Translations under genes and position numbers: made by a program
Part shown: positions 23,526-35,199 of the stretch, piece after piece
How positions within the stretch are numbered: position 1 is the stretch's first letter
How the letters are laid out: the number at the start of each line of letters is the position of its first letter
DNA from: Euwallacea fornicatus
Lineage: Eukaryota > Arthropoda > Insecta > Coleoptera > Curculionidae
Direction of reading: 5' to 3'
Assembly (NCBI RefSeq): GCF_040115645.1
Contig: NC_089541.1
Location: 496,001 to 560,000, forward strand
DNA length: 64,000 nt
The notes under the pieces: model-generated
The model's database searches: none
The model's input: the letters and a program-made list of their open reading frames with translations, nothing else
What the model was told of the DNA's origin: nothing

Positions 23526-24343
23526 TACTGGGTGGTCCTCCGGGAAGTCCCTCGATCGACTACGGGAAAACCGCAGCTTGGAAAAATCCCAGAATGGGGG
23601 GATATACCTAGGTCGTTGGGGCACGCGGTCGAAGTATTTTCAAGATGGTGGCACTTCCGGTTGTACCGGAAGGAGACGTCGACTCGCTTGTTTTAAATGG
23701 AACGCCCTGTATTTTATCGCATTTTTAGACTTTGCGATGAATCCTAAACACCTTTAATGGGAAACGGTTACGCCCGTCCTTAACCGTTTTGGAGATATTC
23801 ACACTTAAAAATGACATTTGACAGTTGCAGCCATTGACTCATTTGGCAGTTGGCGTTAGGAAAAATGGGAGTCGCTATTTAGCAAAACACGAGTTTCTAA
23901 TGACTCGCGACGGTCGACTTCAAGAATTATTTACGACCACCCTGTATGTTGTTTTGGCGAGTTTCGCTGCGTGCGCGGCTAAAGTCGCGCTTCATCCGCG
24001 ACTCCTCAGAAAATCGCGGCGACGTAACTTTCACCTCACCAAATCGATCAACGACTGTAACTGTCAAATTTCGCCTTTAAGCGTAAATATCTCAGAAACG
24101 GTTAAAGATGAGCGTGAAACGCTTCGTATGAAAGGCGTTCGGAATTCCACGTGGAGTCCGAAAATGCAACAAAATACAGGGCGTTGCGTTTAAAACAAGC
24201 GAGCCGGCACCTACTTCCGGTGTGGCCGCCATTTTGAAAATATTTCCAACGCGCGTCCCCCGACGACTTAGGCGTATCCCCCCAGTTCGGGATTTTTCCA
24301 AATTATGGTTTTCCCGAGGGACTTCCCGGAGGACCGCCCTGTA
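23526..24343. mobile_element. Fold-back element, ~350-400-bp inverted arms with internal terminal motifs
   Basis: Outer ends are TACTGGGTGGTCCTCCGGG at 23526 and, on the minus strand from 24343, TACAGGGCGGTCCTCCGGG. Within each arm a second terminal-type motif occurs (ACGCCCTGTA ending 23711; TACAGGGCGTT starting 24175). The arms match through GGGAAGTCCCTCG, GGAAAAATCCC, CTCGCTTGTTTTAAA, TTTAACCGTTT, GAGATATT and TTTGACAGTT. Only about 100 bp near 23935 is unpaired. The inner motifs suggest either two nested short elements (~186 and ~169 bp) or a compound TIR. No coding remains. Overlapping frames on the minus strand are artefacts. Confidence 0.85.
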
Positions 24344-25238
24344 TAGCTTGTTCGAATAGCTCACGTACAGATCCCCGACCGGGGAAGGCCGTGTCAGTTC
24401 CGCGACGCAGATGGTACACGACTCTGTACTTGTGCCACTGCGCATTTGGTTCATGGTCGCCGCGACCGAACGACCTCCGGTAGGGCGACGACCTGTTTCT
24501 AGTCGAGTACAAAAATTGCATATGCGCAAGTCAAAGTACAGAAAATAAGACGCGTAAGAGCGAAAAACCAGCTGTTTGACGAATTTAAAGCTAACAACGT
24601 AAATTCCTCTCATATCTCCGAAACTGAAGATGATTCACGCGGATCGCATGTAGTGGGCACTGGCTGGTGATAGTGTTCGTCCGAACCGATCCGAAATTTG
24701 CCAAAATCGCGTATTAATAGACCGAAATGATGAAACTAAATGAAGAATTGTGTAACGATTTTCCATACCCATTAAAAAACTGATTGATATGCAGTAGACT
24801 CCGAAGCTCATCTAATCTAAGCACGTAGCTAAAAAACAATTAATTAATACACGAGCATTCATTCCATTTCTGTCGAAACTTTTGATTAATTTATTAAAGT
24901 TCTCGACGACGTTTTAAATTATTAGTTTTGGTGAGGGCAAGGGGCGCGGAGGGGGGAGGGGGGGACGGACGAGGGGCATATGACAAAACTCCAGATTTAG
25001 GAAAAATGATAAATGAGCCCGTTCCAACAATGGCGGCAGTTATCATTTGTATATATTAATGAAAAGCTGGTGCCAGGGAATTTGGATGTTGCTGTGCCGT
25101 CTCCTTAAAATAACCATCAATTATCATTGTGATAAATTAGTTTCAGAAGATGATTTGTGTCTGTCTCACTTAGCACGAGATTTTGTGTTTACGTGCCGCT
25201 CTTGAATTTCTGCTTTGCAACGTACCATTTTAGCGAGT
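24344..25238. other. Unassigned DNA
   Basis: Contains a G-rich patch at 24945-24968. A minus-strand frame at 24344-24613 has no recognisable motif. Confidence 0.45.
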
Positions 25239-25336
25239 GGAGAGAGAGAGGGAAAAAGAAAGAGAGAGAGAGAGATAGAGAGAAAAAGAGAGATAGATAG
25301 AGAGCAAAGAGAGATAGATAGAGAGCAAAGAGAGAT

Positions 25337-25368
<32 letters not shown>

Positions 25369-25369
25369 C
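25239..25369. repeat. Purine (GA/GATA-like) microsatellite
   Basis: About 130 bp of nearly pure A and G with GATA(GATA) interruptions (AGAGATAGATAGAGAGCAAAG repeated). Confidence 0.95.
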
Positions 25370-26444
25370 GATGGTCGTCGAGGTCGGAATTTTTTTTACG
25401 GAATTTAATTAAACCACCTCAAAATCCGACCCAGGCATGGGGACAGACAGGAGTTTGGGAAAAGACGATCAAAAGATTTCATTTACCTCCGTCTGAGACG
25501 ATCGATGGGCCTGTTTTTAATAAAAGACCAAGAGAATTTTTTTTTTTTTTTTTTTAATACGAAAAAAGGGCTTTTTTGGCGCTCTGATAAATTCGGCCTC
25601 GTTCCGGAGGAAGAGGGAGAAGGGCTCTCCAGCTCCTAATGAATTTCGATGTAATTTAATTTATATCTGCTCGCCGGGCAAGCCGAAACACTTCTTTCAC
25701 TTCGCATTTACCGAGCAAACTGCAATAAATATCCTCCAATTACACGATTGCACTGGTTTTCATTCACCCAACTGCGAGTTGCATAGTTCTGTGCAACTAG
25801 TGAAACCCGTCACGATGTTACGGGAGCTACCCGAATTCGGGTCCTCCAACAAGCATCGTGTGAAACTTTCGTCCAGCTCCGCTCCGCGATGGACAGAGCG
25901 CAAGAAACGCGGACAAACTCGAACGCGAGTCGTACAGACCACGTTGCCCTATCTGACGAACTCATCAACGTGGACATTCGGACTTTCCATTAACCCTCAT
26001 TGAGGATCGGGCGATAAACAGCCGTATAAAAACTGCCCTTAAGGCAGCTTAAGGGTCATTGCGTTGCTCATGAGATTTTCGTGTGAGCACTCACGCTGCA
26101 ACCTTGATCATCCGCATTTCTCGCGTTCATTACAATAAATAGTTCTTAAAATCGAAGTTTCCTCGTAGTGGCACCTAACTCGCGGCGCACTCTGTATCTG
26201 CGGAGCTACGGCGACGGTTATCGTTCCTGACGCCATTTCGTAACTGAGTTGCGGAAAATCACGTGCTCTCGTTGTGTAATTCATTGCCAAAAGGGGCCCG
26301 TTCGGCCATTGATCTCGGCTGGAAAAAATGAATTTTTTCGGGCAAGTCTGGGAGCGGCAACGTCTCCGCTGCCGCGCTTAGCTGGCGCTCCTTCGCGCGC
26401 ATGGCGCTCTTAAAGATAACCGGGATGTTTGGTACTTTCAAAGG
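25370..26444. other. Unassigned DNA
   Basis: A T19 run lies near 25537. Minus-strand frames at 26108-26441 are continuous but unrecognised. Confidence 0.45.
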
Positions 26445-26726
26445 AAGCTACAGTAGCGGACGAAAGTGGAGCGACAAACGTGTTCTTGGTAATGGTCAAG
26501 GTTCGTCGCGACTTGTTCGTGAATTAGCAGTATCAAAGCCATGTTAGGATGTCTGGAATACATACATCCCATATAAATACATTTTGGGCCACCCTGTATA
26601 CGTAGATTTGCCCTGGAAAAGAACGCGGGGAAAAATAAAAATCGACGGGCCCCGAGCGTTTTTCCGAAAAACAAACCCCCGACTTTCAATTGAACTTGTC
26701 CCACTTAACTGCCGCACCCTGTATAT
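26445..26726 (-). mobile_element. Two nested terminal ends of mariner-type elements
   Basis: On the minus strand TACAGGGTGCGGCAGTTAAG begins at about 26724, and TACAGGGTGGCCCAAAATG begins at about 26601 in the same orientation. These are ends of two different families lying head to tail. Their partner ends were not found. Confidence 0.4.
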
Positions 26727-28189
26727 ATGCAACGTAATCGGGTAATTGCCCGTGCTGTTACCTTTTTTTCTTTCGAATTCGTCAAGCCGTCCCCTGCTCG
26801 CTTTGAAATCTTCATCGGCCCATTTTGCGTGCCCAGGGGCCCTTTCGTCGAGCACCGGTCCAGAAACTGGCAAGTTTCGGTGCCTGGCAGACACGTACCA
26901 CTTGCCCGCAGCTGCGTTCGCAGTTTCGCGGCTCACTACGTTCGAATTTTGCTGGGACTCGCGCTTCCACCGAATACCACTATGGAGCTTCCATTTCTTG
27001 TGGACGGTTGATGAGGCACTCGCCGGAATTTCGTATTTTTCTGCAAATAAATTCCTTTCCCGCTCCGCCATCTGCGGTTTTGAAGATCCCCTTGTTCAAT
27101 CGGGAGAGGGAGGGGGGGTAGCATCGGAAATGGGAAATATCGAAAATCGACCTGCGTGAGTTCAGCGAATGCGGGTTGCGCCCATGCGCCGCGCATGTTT
27201 CCAAACGGGGATTCCCCGGGAAGCCGAGCGTTTTCGCAGTTACTCGCTAAAGTTCGAATTGTGGGAGTTGTCGCGCGTCCGATTTATTTTGCGACTTCGA
27301 CTTGCGGGAGTTCCGCTGCGGTTCGATGTCGACGAAATATGCCGCGTTTTCCTGAACAAACGACTTTCCTCGCTGCTTAACATTCATTACCGCATCTGGC
27401 TCAAACTAGATCTGGAGCATTACGCGCAATAATAAAAAGATGGGCAAGTTTATATTTGCATTAACCCACATTCGGTCCCTGTTATTGACAGGCCCCGACG
27501 AGGTTCAGCCTTACCGGATGTTTTCCCTGAAAATCGTTTATTGAATTTTTAAGCCACGTTTCGAATAAATGTTTTAATGGGTCCAACCCGGTAACGCGTC
27601 CAATATTGCGTGGCTCAGATCGGCAACATAATGATACCACGAGGTGCCAAATTGGGCATAAACGTTCAAAAATGTCGAATATACGATGTTTCGATTAAAT
27701 TTTTCTCGAGGGGTTTATCGGCCGTAACACTTAAATAATGGCCATTTTTCCGGGGCCGAAACGGCCCTCGATTTCATGCTCCAGATGGTACCGAAAAGCA
27801 CCGACGTTTCGTGGTCGTGTTTTGAAGTCGAAACGTGGAGAAATGGAACGCATAAAATGAAAAGAAAAAAAAAAGGAAAAAAATTCTTTTGTCAGCGGGC
27901 GGCGGCAACACAATTACACTTTTGAAAGAGGCCTAATGCACGCTCCGATGAAAGTGTCACATGCTAATGCTTCGAATGAATGAAATGCAGAAAAAAGCTA
28001 AAAAGCGAAGCGTGAAGCCCCGCTGGCAAATGTATTTCGGCTGCTGGTGAAGTACTTCTAATATGGCAAAATTGTCCGAGGCGACGTGGCGAACTGGACA
28101 ATAACGTCCGAAGTCCTCCTGGGAAATGATTAAGTCTCCTTTGTCGACATAGACACTCCTCCTCCAAACTCGTGTTTGTCATAACAGCG
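26727..28189. other. Unassigned DNA
   Basis: Several overlapping frames at 26727-27430, GC-balanced, with no recognised domain. No other feature. Confidence 0.45.
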
Positions 28190-28232
<43 letters not shown>

Positions 28233-28238
28233 AAAAAA
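28190..28238. repeat. A41 run followed by GA8
   Basis: Long A tract interrupted once by G. No retroposon body recognised beside it. Confidence 0.85.
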
Positions 28239-28867
28239 AGTCGTCTTTGAGGAAGAAACAACTTTATTTAGCCCGAATCCCCGCGCCCTTTGAGCTCCAA
28301 AAAGGAAATTACATTTTCTGTTTTGATAAAACATTTATTAAGCTCCAAACTAGAGAGCAGTAAGAAATATTAAAATAAAAAACGTTCCATTTAGCGGGCT
28401 GAGATGAGGCAGAATGTAAAAAGAGAGACGCTTTGCAACGGATCCTCGCTGAGAGGGCTGAAAGAGAAATGAAAAAAAAAAAAAAAAAAGAAAAAATGGG
28501 AAAAATACTTTTAATATGCCGTGCGGCTCTACATTGTCACCCCCTCCCCCCCGCGCCCTCCCGCCCCACGGGGGCGAGCTATTATTTTAGAGAAATTCGA
28601 AAGCGCCACTGAGTGGGGCACTTGTTCATTTTTGCAAATATCGCCCGCGTCGGCGGTAGGGCGAAACGGCCGATCCCCCCCGAATCGGACCGCTGGACAG
28701 GTGACGTCGCTAATCAGAGGCGTAGCAAACCTACAGCGTGTAACAGTTCTGTTCGTGCACGCGTGTTTTTTGAATAAAACGCTCGATCTGCGCCTTCGAA
28801 CGCAACGATGTTTGCATTTGTTACGTTTTTTTTTTTTTTTTTGAACAGTCACTGCCCTGGACGTTTA
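28239..28867. other. Unassigned DNA
   Basis: Another interrupted A tract lies near 28471-28488 and a T15 run near 28828. No gene recognised. Confidence 0.45.
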
Positions 28868-29802
28868 TACGGGACGTTTCAGTTCATTGTGGCGGGACTT
28901 TAACGGTCGATAGAGGACCCTTTCTTAAGATGAAAACGTAATTTGGATATATATATTGAAAACGGCTCAGTTTTCGAGATGCAGGATGGCGAACTTGATT
29001 TTTTTCCATTTTTTTTTTTGTTTTTTTTTTTTTAATAATAATTCACGAAGTTACTAAGTCACAACCGTGAAATTCGGTATTTTGTAATTTTTCGCAGTGC
29101 CGAATTTATATTCGTTAAAATTTGCAGGGGGCGCCACACGCAACATACTAGCGAATGTTCAAATCGCGACAACTTTTTCGTGCTTCCGTGCAGCAACTTT
29201 TCCTTAATCAAAATGGATTCCCCATTCGTTTTTCCCTAAAAATGTCCCTCTTGTTATAAACTGCCGAAAGTCACTGTTTTCGGAATATTTTGAATTTGGC
29301 CCGTAGCAGTACGGCCCGCTTCCACAGGGGAGCTGTACCAACACTGATAATGTAACAAACAAATAACGTTAAATGTATTAGTCATGATGTTAATAAAGTT
29401 GTTAAGCAAATCAAAACATTTTTTTTACATTTATTAAACATATAGAAATTGGCGAAACGAACTATTTACTATCAAATTCCAACTTCCCTGTGGTAGCAGG
29501 GCATCCTGCCAGGGACGAAATTGAAAATATCTCGAAAACGGTGACTTTCGGCGGTTCACAGCAAGAGTGCCATTTTTCGGAAAAAATATTGCAAATTCGG
29601 CACTGCGAAAAATTCCAAAATGCGAAGTTTCACGGTTGTATCTTGACAATCGGGTGAATTAGTGAAAAAAAAATCAAGTTCGCCATCCTGTATCTCAAAA
29701 ACTCAGCCGTTTTCTATATATATTTATATTGCATTTCCATGTTAAAGAAAGGTCTTCTGTCGACTGTTAAAGTCCTGCTACTATAAACTGGAACACCCTG
29801 TA
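28868..29802. mobile_element. Fold-back element, ~370-430-bp inverted arms
   Basis: The left end reads TACGGGACGTTTCAG at 28868. The right end on the minus strand from 29802 is TACAGGGTGTTCCAG. Arms match through GACTTTAACRGTCGA, GAAAACGGCT, GATGCAGGATGGCGAACTTG (one mismatch), ACAACCGTGAAA, AATTTTTCGCAGTGCCGAAT, CCGAAAGTCAC and CCACAGGG. The left arm carries roughly 100 extra bases (about 29115-29210). The unpaired centre is about 29340-29465 and AT-rich. Similarity is clearly higher than in the copy at 22450, so this one looks younger. No transposase remains. Confidence 0.88.
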
Positions 29803-29841
29803 TAATTTAAACAAACTTTATTGCTCGTATTTAGCATCATG

Positions 29842-30689
29842 CACAGGGTGTTTCGGAAACATTTTGCCAAATTTCAGGAGGTTGTAACTGGCGATAAGTT
29901 AAGTCATTTTGCCTTATAAACGTACATCTGGACACGAGTCGTCAAGGCGCTGGACAAAAAAATTGCTAGAAACGTTAAGGAACGCACACATTTTCGTACT
30001 TACGGCTTTCTGCCCTTTTTGTCTCCTAAGGTAATTATTAGAAAAGAAAAACGACAAAGTATTACGGGAGTTGGTCGACACTGCGGCCACCAACTTGCGG
30101 ACATGCGCGCCGAACCACTCGAAAAAGAACACGTGGATATTTTGGAATAAAGTAACTTGCGGCCATCGCTCTTCCAACCAATTCTTCTTCTGTTGTTGCA
30201 AGTGTTTCATAAACCAGTGATTTGAGGTGACCCGAAAAAACGAAATCGAGAGGTGTTAGATCCGGACTCCGGGCCGGCCAGTTGACAGATCGACCCCGTC
30301 CAACCAAACTCTCAGGAAATTGTGAGTTCAAGTGATCCCACCGTCGCAAGTAAAACGTGCCGGAGCTCCGTCATGTTGAGACAACATTCTTTGGGGGATA
30401 TTCGACGGAACGTTTTCGAGAAACTCACGAAGTACGGTCCGGCGCCACTGCTTGCATTTAAATGTGCGTTTTTCTCTTAAAAGATGTGTTCCTACACCTA
30501 ACTTACGCCCCGCCAAGTTTGATAAAAATTTTTAATGCAGGTCCGGACTTGCTGCATAGCAAATTTCAACACCCTGCATTTCGGACAGAAAGCGAAAACG
30601 GACATAGGTTCGTATAACCTTTTTTCCTCAAAATCACTCGCGGAGTCGCCCCTTGAATTTGTGACGTACTGCTCTGAAACACCCTGTAC
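29842..30689 (-). mobile_element. Mariner-like element remnant with both ends
   Basis: The 5' end on the minus strand is TACAGGGTGTTTCAG at 30688. The 3' end is CACAGGGTGTTTCGG at 29842 (plus strand). Only about 15 bp of the ends match. The length of ~850 bp is short for a complete element, and the N-terminal half of the transposase is absent. It starts 40 bp from the fold-back element that ends at 29802. Confidence 0.7.
30000..30510 (-). pseudogene. Mariner-like transposase C-terminal half, frameshifted
   Basis: Read downward: REFLENVPSNIPQRMLSQHD, then GAPARFTCD (second catalytic Asp in QHDGAPA). A frame change near 30345 leads to LNSQFPESLVGRGRSVNWPA, then RSPDLTPLDFVFSGHLKSLVYETLATTEEELVGR (third Asp in SPDLTPLDF), described here in pieces. 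The first catalytic Asp block and the HTH are missing, and the usual LWG is changed to FSG. Inactive. Confidence 0.8.
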
Positions 30690-31694
30690 ACGAACAATAA
30701 AATTTGTTTGAATTACGTAGAAGTTCGCGACGTAGCGATTGTTAAAAATCGCGAAATAACTGCAAACGACACGTTGCGCGTGAGAACGCGAATCGGGCGT
30801 TTTATTCGAAAAATGCGTTTGCACACACAAAATTGCCACACACTGTATATTCGACGACGCAACGCAGTCGAAAATCGTTCGAATCGTTTTCGAGAAAAAC
30901 AGCTGTGAAGAGAGCAAAAAATAAATTTTAAAAATGCAATACAAATTCAGCTCCGTAGTACATAAACAATAAAAAGACCTTTTTGTCGCTAAGGGATTAA
31001 TTAAATTAAACGTTGAAAAAGAGAGCCGTTTTGCCCCTGACAAAAATGTAATTTGTCAAGAAATTCCTGCCTCAGAACACAGCAGGTCGGGGGAGGGGGG
31101 GAGGGGGAGGGGGAGGGGGTGGAGGTCAATAGATCTGCGAACTTCTCTAATTCGACGTTTTTATTGCTCTAAAGAACTAATTTACGTCGATAAGACTTGG
31201 AGCTGCTCATTGAAAACGGTGTAGAAGAATGATGCAGTTTAAACGGTCTCACCTTGCGGTCCTGGCGGGCGACGCTTGTCCGTTCACGTGAGGCGTGTGA
31301 GCACGGGACACTGTAACGGGATCGAACGGGATCAAATGCAGATGAACGCGGGATAACGCAGATGGCCCCTGGACGGTGCAGATGGCCGCACAGCTCCCGA
31401 CATTTTACAGAAACAATCAATGGCCGATCCGTATTGCATTTTTACACAATTATTTTTTTTCTATTTATAGCGCCATTTCTCTCGATAACTAAATCGATCG
31501 AATTTAAATTGCGTCACGCCATTAAGTGCAGTTTAGATATCATTAATTTGAGGTGCGACCCGACGCGTGTTTCATTTCGCTCTATCGTTGAGGCGGGCAG
31601 CGCTTAGAGAAGTAAACAAAGTTAAAAAAAATTGTATCCACCCCCCCTCCCGGATTTGGAGATGTTTGCTAGAGTCGTTTTTGGTAAATTCATT
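30690..31694. other. Unassigned DNA with a G4-type G-rich run
   Basis: 31088-31125 is GGGGGAGGGGGGGGAGGGGG-like and could fold as a G-quadruplex on the plus strand. CACACTGTATATTCG at about 30838 may be another decayed transposon end. Confidence 0.45.
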
Positions 31695-31843
31695 GAGAGG
31701 GGAGGAGGATGGGGAGCATGGGGAGGAGGGGGAGGGTGTAGTGGAGGAGGAGAAGGAGGAGGAGGAGGAGGTGGAGAAGAAGAAGGAGGAGCAGGAGGTG
31801 GTGGTGGAGAAGGAGGAGGAGGTGGTGGAGAAGGAGGAGGAGT
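31695..31843. repeat. Purine-rich (GGA/GGT)n triplet tract
   Basis: About 150 bp almost without C on the plus strand, made of GGA, GAA and GGT triplets. Gly-rich, Glu-rich and Pro-rich frames on it are repeat artefacts. Confidence 0.95.
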
Positions 31844-32186
31844 GGCAGATTTAGAGTCGTACAACATTCTTGATTTCCCAATTTTTCCGCGCGCGCCCGC
31901 GGAAAAGCATCAATGGTGTCCTCCGCAGATGGGCCAGTTATGACGGCTGAACAGCGTGAAATTTCGGGCAATCTTCCCCCCTGCCCGTTGAAGCCGTCCC
32001 CTCTCTCCCTTTAATCGCGGGACTGTCTGGTCGGGATTCGTCACGCACACTCATTCCCATGCTCGCCCTACTCCCTCTCCACCACGACTTTCCTCTCCAT
32101 TATCGTCTCCTCAACTCTCTTTCTGCGCGCCTCGCACATCGTGAATTTTTCCTCCGTTGTCCCACGATCCTCTCAGAATCCGCTCG

Positions 32187-32236
<50 letters not shown>

Positions 32237-33054
32237 CCATTTCTCATTCAGCACGCACCAGCAAGGAATACTCAGTGGTGTCTTCAGCTGTCTCCTGACA
32301 GAGCGAGCAATTCCGACTCTATTCCGCACAGACATTTACCGGAGACTCCAGGCCTTGTAGAGCTCTGTGCCAGTGCGTTATCGCACTACGTCACTTCTGT
32401 CCAGTATCATTCATACAGGTTTGGCACTAAAGCTTTTGCCCATACTTCCCATCGCTTCCGCATTTTCTCTCGTATCTCCCTGGCACGCATCGCACCCTCG
32501 TTCCCATTTTTCCACCTCGACACCGTCCCATCCACTCCCGGCCTCGTTGGTGGGATTTTGGCCAACTTCGGCATAGGGACCTTCGCCACCGCTCTATAAG
32601 CAGTTGTCATGCTGGTTCAGAGTGTACCATTCGCTCGTTCTAGTAGTGCCCCATATTTTCATGGTCCAGCATTTGCTGCTCGGCCACATAGAGACGAAGC
32701 CGCCAGCACCAAGGGTTCATCTGTTACCGCAATCGGACCCGCCCGCGAAACCTTGATTAACCCGAGCTAACTCGAACTAACCTTGGGTTAATAACACGTT
32801 TCAAAGCAGAGTTGTTAATCGCTTTTTTTCTGCATCTCAGTTTGTTTTCACTTGAATATTTGTGTCAATGGCGTTCGCTGGTCGGCCGTCGCGCCTATTT
32901 CCACCAACGTTGCACGGAACTCGTGAATCGTGTCAACTGCGCATGGCAGAGGCAGCCGCCGGCGCTGAGGCTCCCCCTAAACGGAACCATCCGCGCCCGG
33001 CACGCTCCCCGGCGGCTCTCTGAGTACTTGGCGTACTTCCTTTATAGTTTTGTA
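31844..33054. other. Unassigned DNA with a (CT)n tract
   Basis: 32189-32233 is (CT)n. The plus-strand frames around it are repeat-driven. No gene recognised. Confidence 0.45.
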
Positions 33055-33490
33055 TACAGGGTGTCCCAGGGAAAAGAGTCCACCCCGAATGTCTATCGTA
33101 ATTTAAGAAAATAATGATAAAAATAACGAAAACGTCAACCTCGATTGAGAGGCGGACGTCGATTGGCGAAAAAGTTGTTTTTCGAAATGTCACCCCTCCG
33201 CCCCTTAAAACCGCCCCTTTGTGATTTTAAAATCGGAAGAGGGGTCGTGTTGCACCTCGTTCGAATGGTAATTTTATTCTTCGCGCGTTGCAGCTTTCGG
33301 TTTTTAATTTTCGCCCGGCGGCCTCGTAGAAGTGTAACAAAAGCCCACATGGAGCCGTGCTCTCTTATCGGGCCGCGGCTCCGAGATCGGGCCCCGTCGC
33401 GGTCGCACACTTTCGGGCGAACTCCCCAAAACGGGAAAAGCCGGAAAAGCGACTTGAATTTGGAAAATGACGAAAATAATCGCAATCGTT
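33055..33490 (+). mobile_element. Solo-ended repeat with mariner-type terminus
   Basis: TATACAGGGTGTCCCAGGG at 33053 is a typical left end. The following ~430 bp is open on both strands and changes character near 33490. No right end was found. Assignment rests on the terminal motif only. Confidence 0.4.
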
Positions 33491-34280
33491 AGAAAATATG
33501 GCCCTTCAAAACCTGGCGCGCCGAATTCCCTTTCAAGTTGTCCAAACAAAAACCGTCCCGACAATGGCATTTATAATTTGTCCGAGCTTTCTTTGCGTGC
33601 CGTCATGTCAATTCCAGTTTAGTAAATGGACCTTAATTAAAATGGCCTCCGACGACAAAAAGAAAATCCCTTTCAATCTTTTATTTGCGGCTCAGGCGGC
33701 CTAGTTTTTCTTCGTTTTTTCCGTCGCCCGGTCCATCGGTATATTCCCGGGATTTGTGCAGGCGAATAAACATTCCTTTAATGCCCCTTAATAATCTTTA
33801 CGTAGTACTGTGAGCGTGGGCGGATTCGGGTCTATTTTCCTTCACGGGACCGATGACGAGCTTAATTGGAACGGGTCCAGGTGGCGTGCGTCCCGCCATT
33901 TTGCGACTAGTTGCGAAATGGCGCCCGTTCGGCCGCCGGCCTCGATCCCAAATTTTGACGTTTTTATTTATTTATTTATTTCGTCCGCGTTTTCCTGTAT
34001 CTTCCGCGTGCAAAACTTAGTGCCTTCCTGGTCTGGAGGTGTGGTAAAAGCGCAAAATCCTGATAATTGATGAAAAAAAAAAAAGAAAAAAACATTGTTC
34101 GTGGCATATGGGGAAAGCGCAACTTGCCGCCCTTGTTTGGAGGAGGACTAATTCCTCCTCGAGTGCGGAAAGTGCGCTGCACCGCGCCGATTCGAGCGCG
34201 GTAGCAACTACTTTCAAGCGCCCAGTCGGGCAAAATTACTTTTCCGCGCCGAGAGCGGCAAAGTTACTTTCGCGATTTTT
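33491..34280. other. Unassigned DNA
   Basis: Contains a short (TTTA)n at 33964-33980 and an A-rich patch near 34072. Nothing else recognised. Confidence 0.45.
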
Positions 34281-34437
34281 CATATATATATATAATCTTT
34301 ATTTCATACGAAATAGGCTATCGACCATACTGGTCTTTCTGCCCTTGTTACATAACCAAGTGCCTAAGTCTACACAAAGAGTGGTCAAAACGGTATACAT
34401 TTGGAGATGTAAAAAAAAAAAAAAAAAAAAAAAAAAA
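34281..34437 (-). mobile_element. Possible 5'-truncated LINE 3' end
   Basis: Read on the minus strand from about 34410, the last ~130 bp ends in GAAATAAAG and then a (TA)n tail at 34293-34281. A polyadenylation-like signal followed by a short simple-repeat tail is what truncated jockey/I-type LINEs leave. On the plus strand the same segment is followed by A27 (34411-34437), so a plus-strand retroposon with a poly-A tail is the alternative. No reverse-transcriptase coding is present. Confidence 0.4.
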
Positions 34438-35199
34438 GAGATTTTTCATTTTTTCGGAATTCCGCAGAGAATCGTCGATTGCCAGCGAACCGAATTTGTA
34501 CCGTTCCCGTTCCGATCCCGATTGACGGACTGCGGGCTTTTGGGGCCCCTTTATGCCTCTGTCGCGCGTTCAAAATTTGAAATTGCGAGTACTGCTACCG
34601 ATACCCTCAGTACTGTGTTACAATAGTTTTTAACGTCGTCACGCATTGGTATTGGAACGGCATCGCGAGCTATCGCCGTTGAGTCCTAAAACACGTTGTA
34701 CAGGTTTCGCAAAGATTGGACACCCTCTGGCGGAATACCTCTGGAAAAAATCCCTTTATCCGGTCCGGAACCTCCGTGGACGACATTAAATTAAATTCGC
34801 ACTCAACCAGGCTCAATTTTATAACTCTACATGTTCATTATTGGAAATTGAACCTCGCAAAGACCTCATACATAGTCAATATTGGACCGGTCATAATATT
34901 GCCTCTATAACTAATAACGTCCACGGTATCTGCGTTCGCAAATAGAGCTTTCATTACAAACCTGGAAATTACATTTTAGAGACGGCGAGCATCGCAGAAT
35001 CGCTGCTGGAATCCTTTATATCTAATTACAACTTTGCAGTGTAAACTTCGCTAGATGGTATCAAATAATATCTGAGAAAATATAATACTCCTTTCAGAAT
35101 GCCGAGCTTTCCAAAGACCCCTCTTTATTAAATCGAAATGGAGTACCTTGCTCCGTCGAAATAAAATATCCGCCCTGATTTTCTACATGTATAAGATTC
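34438..35199. other. Unassigned DNA
   Basis: Nothing recognised. Confidence 0.45.

Noticed and set aside
24092..24613. A 173-codon minus-strand gene
   Set aside because: Half of it lies inside the fold-back arm at 23526-24343.
26544..27071. A 175-codon minus-strand gene
   Set aside because: It runs across two transposon ends and contains no recognisable transposase block.
31567..31971. Glu-, Gly-, Pro- and Leu-rich frames around the purine tract
   Set aside because: All are driven by the GGA/GGT triplet repeat in different frames.
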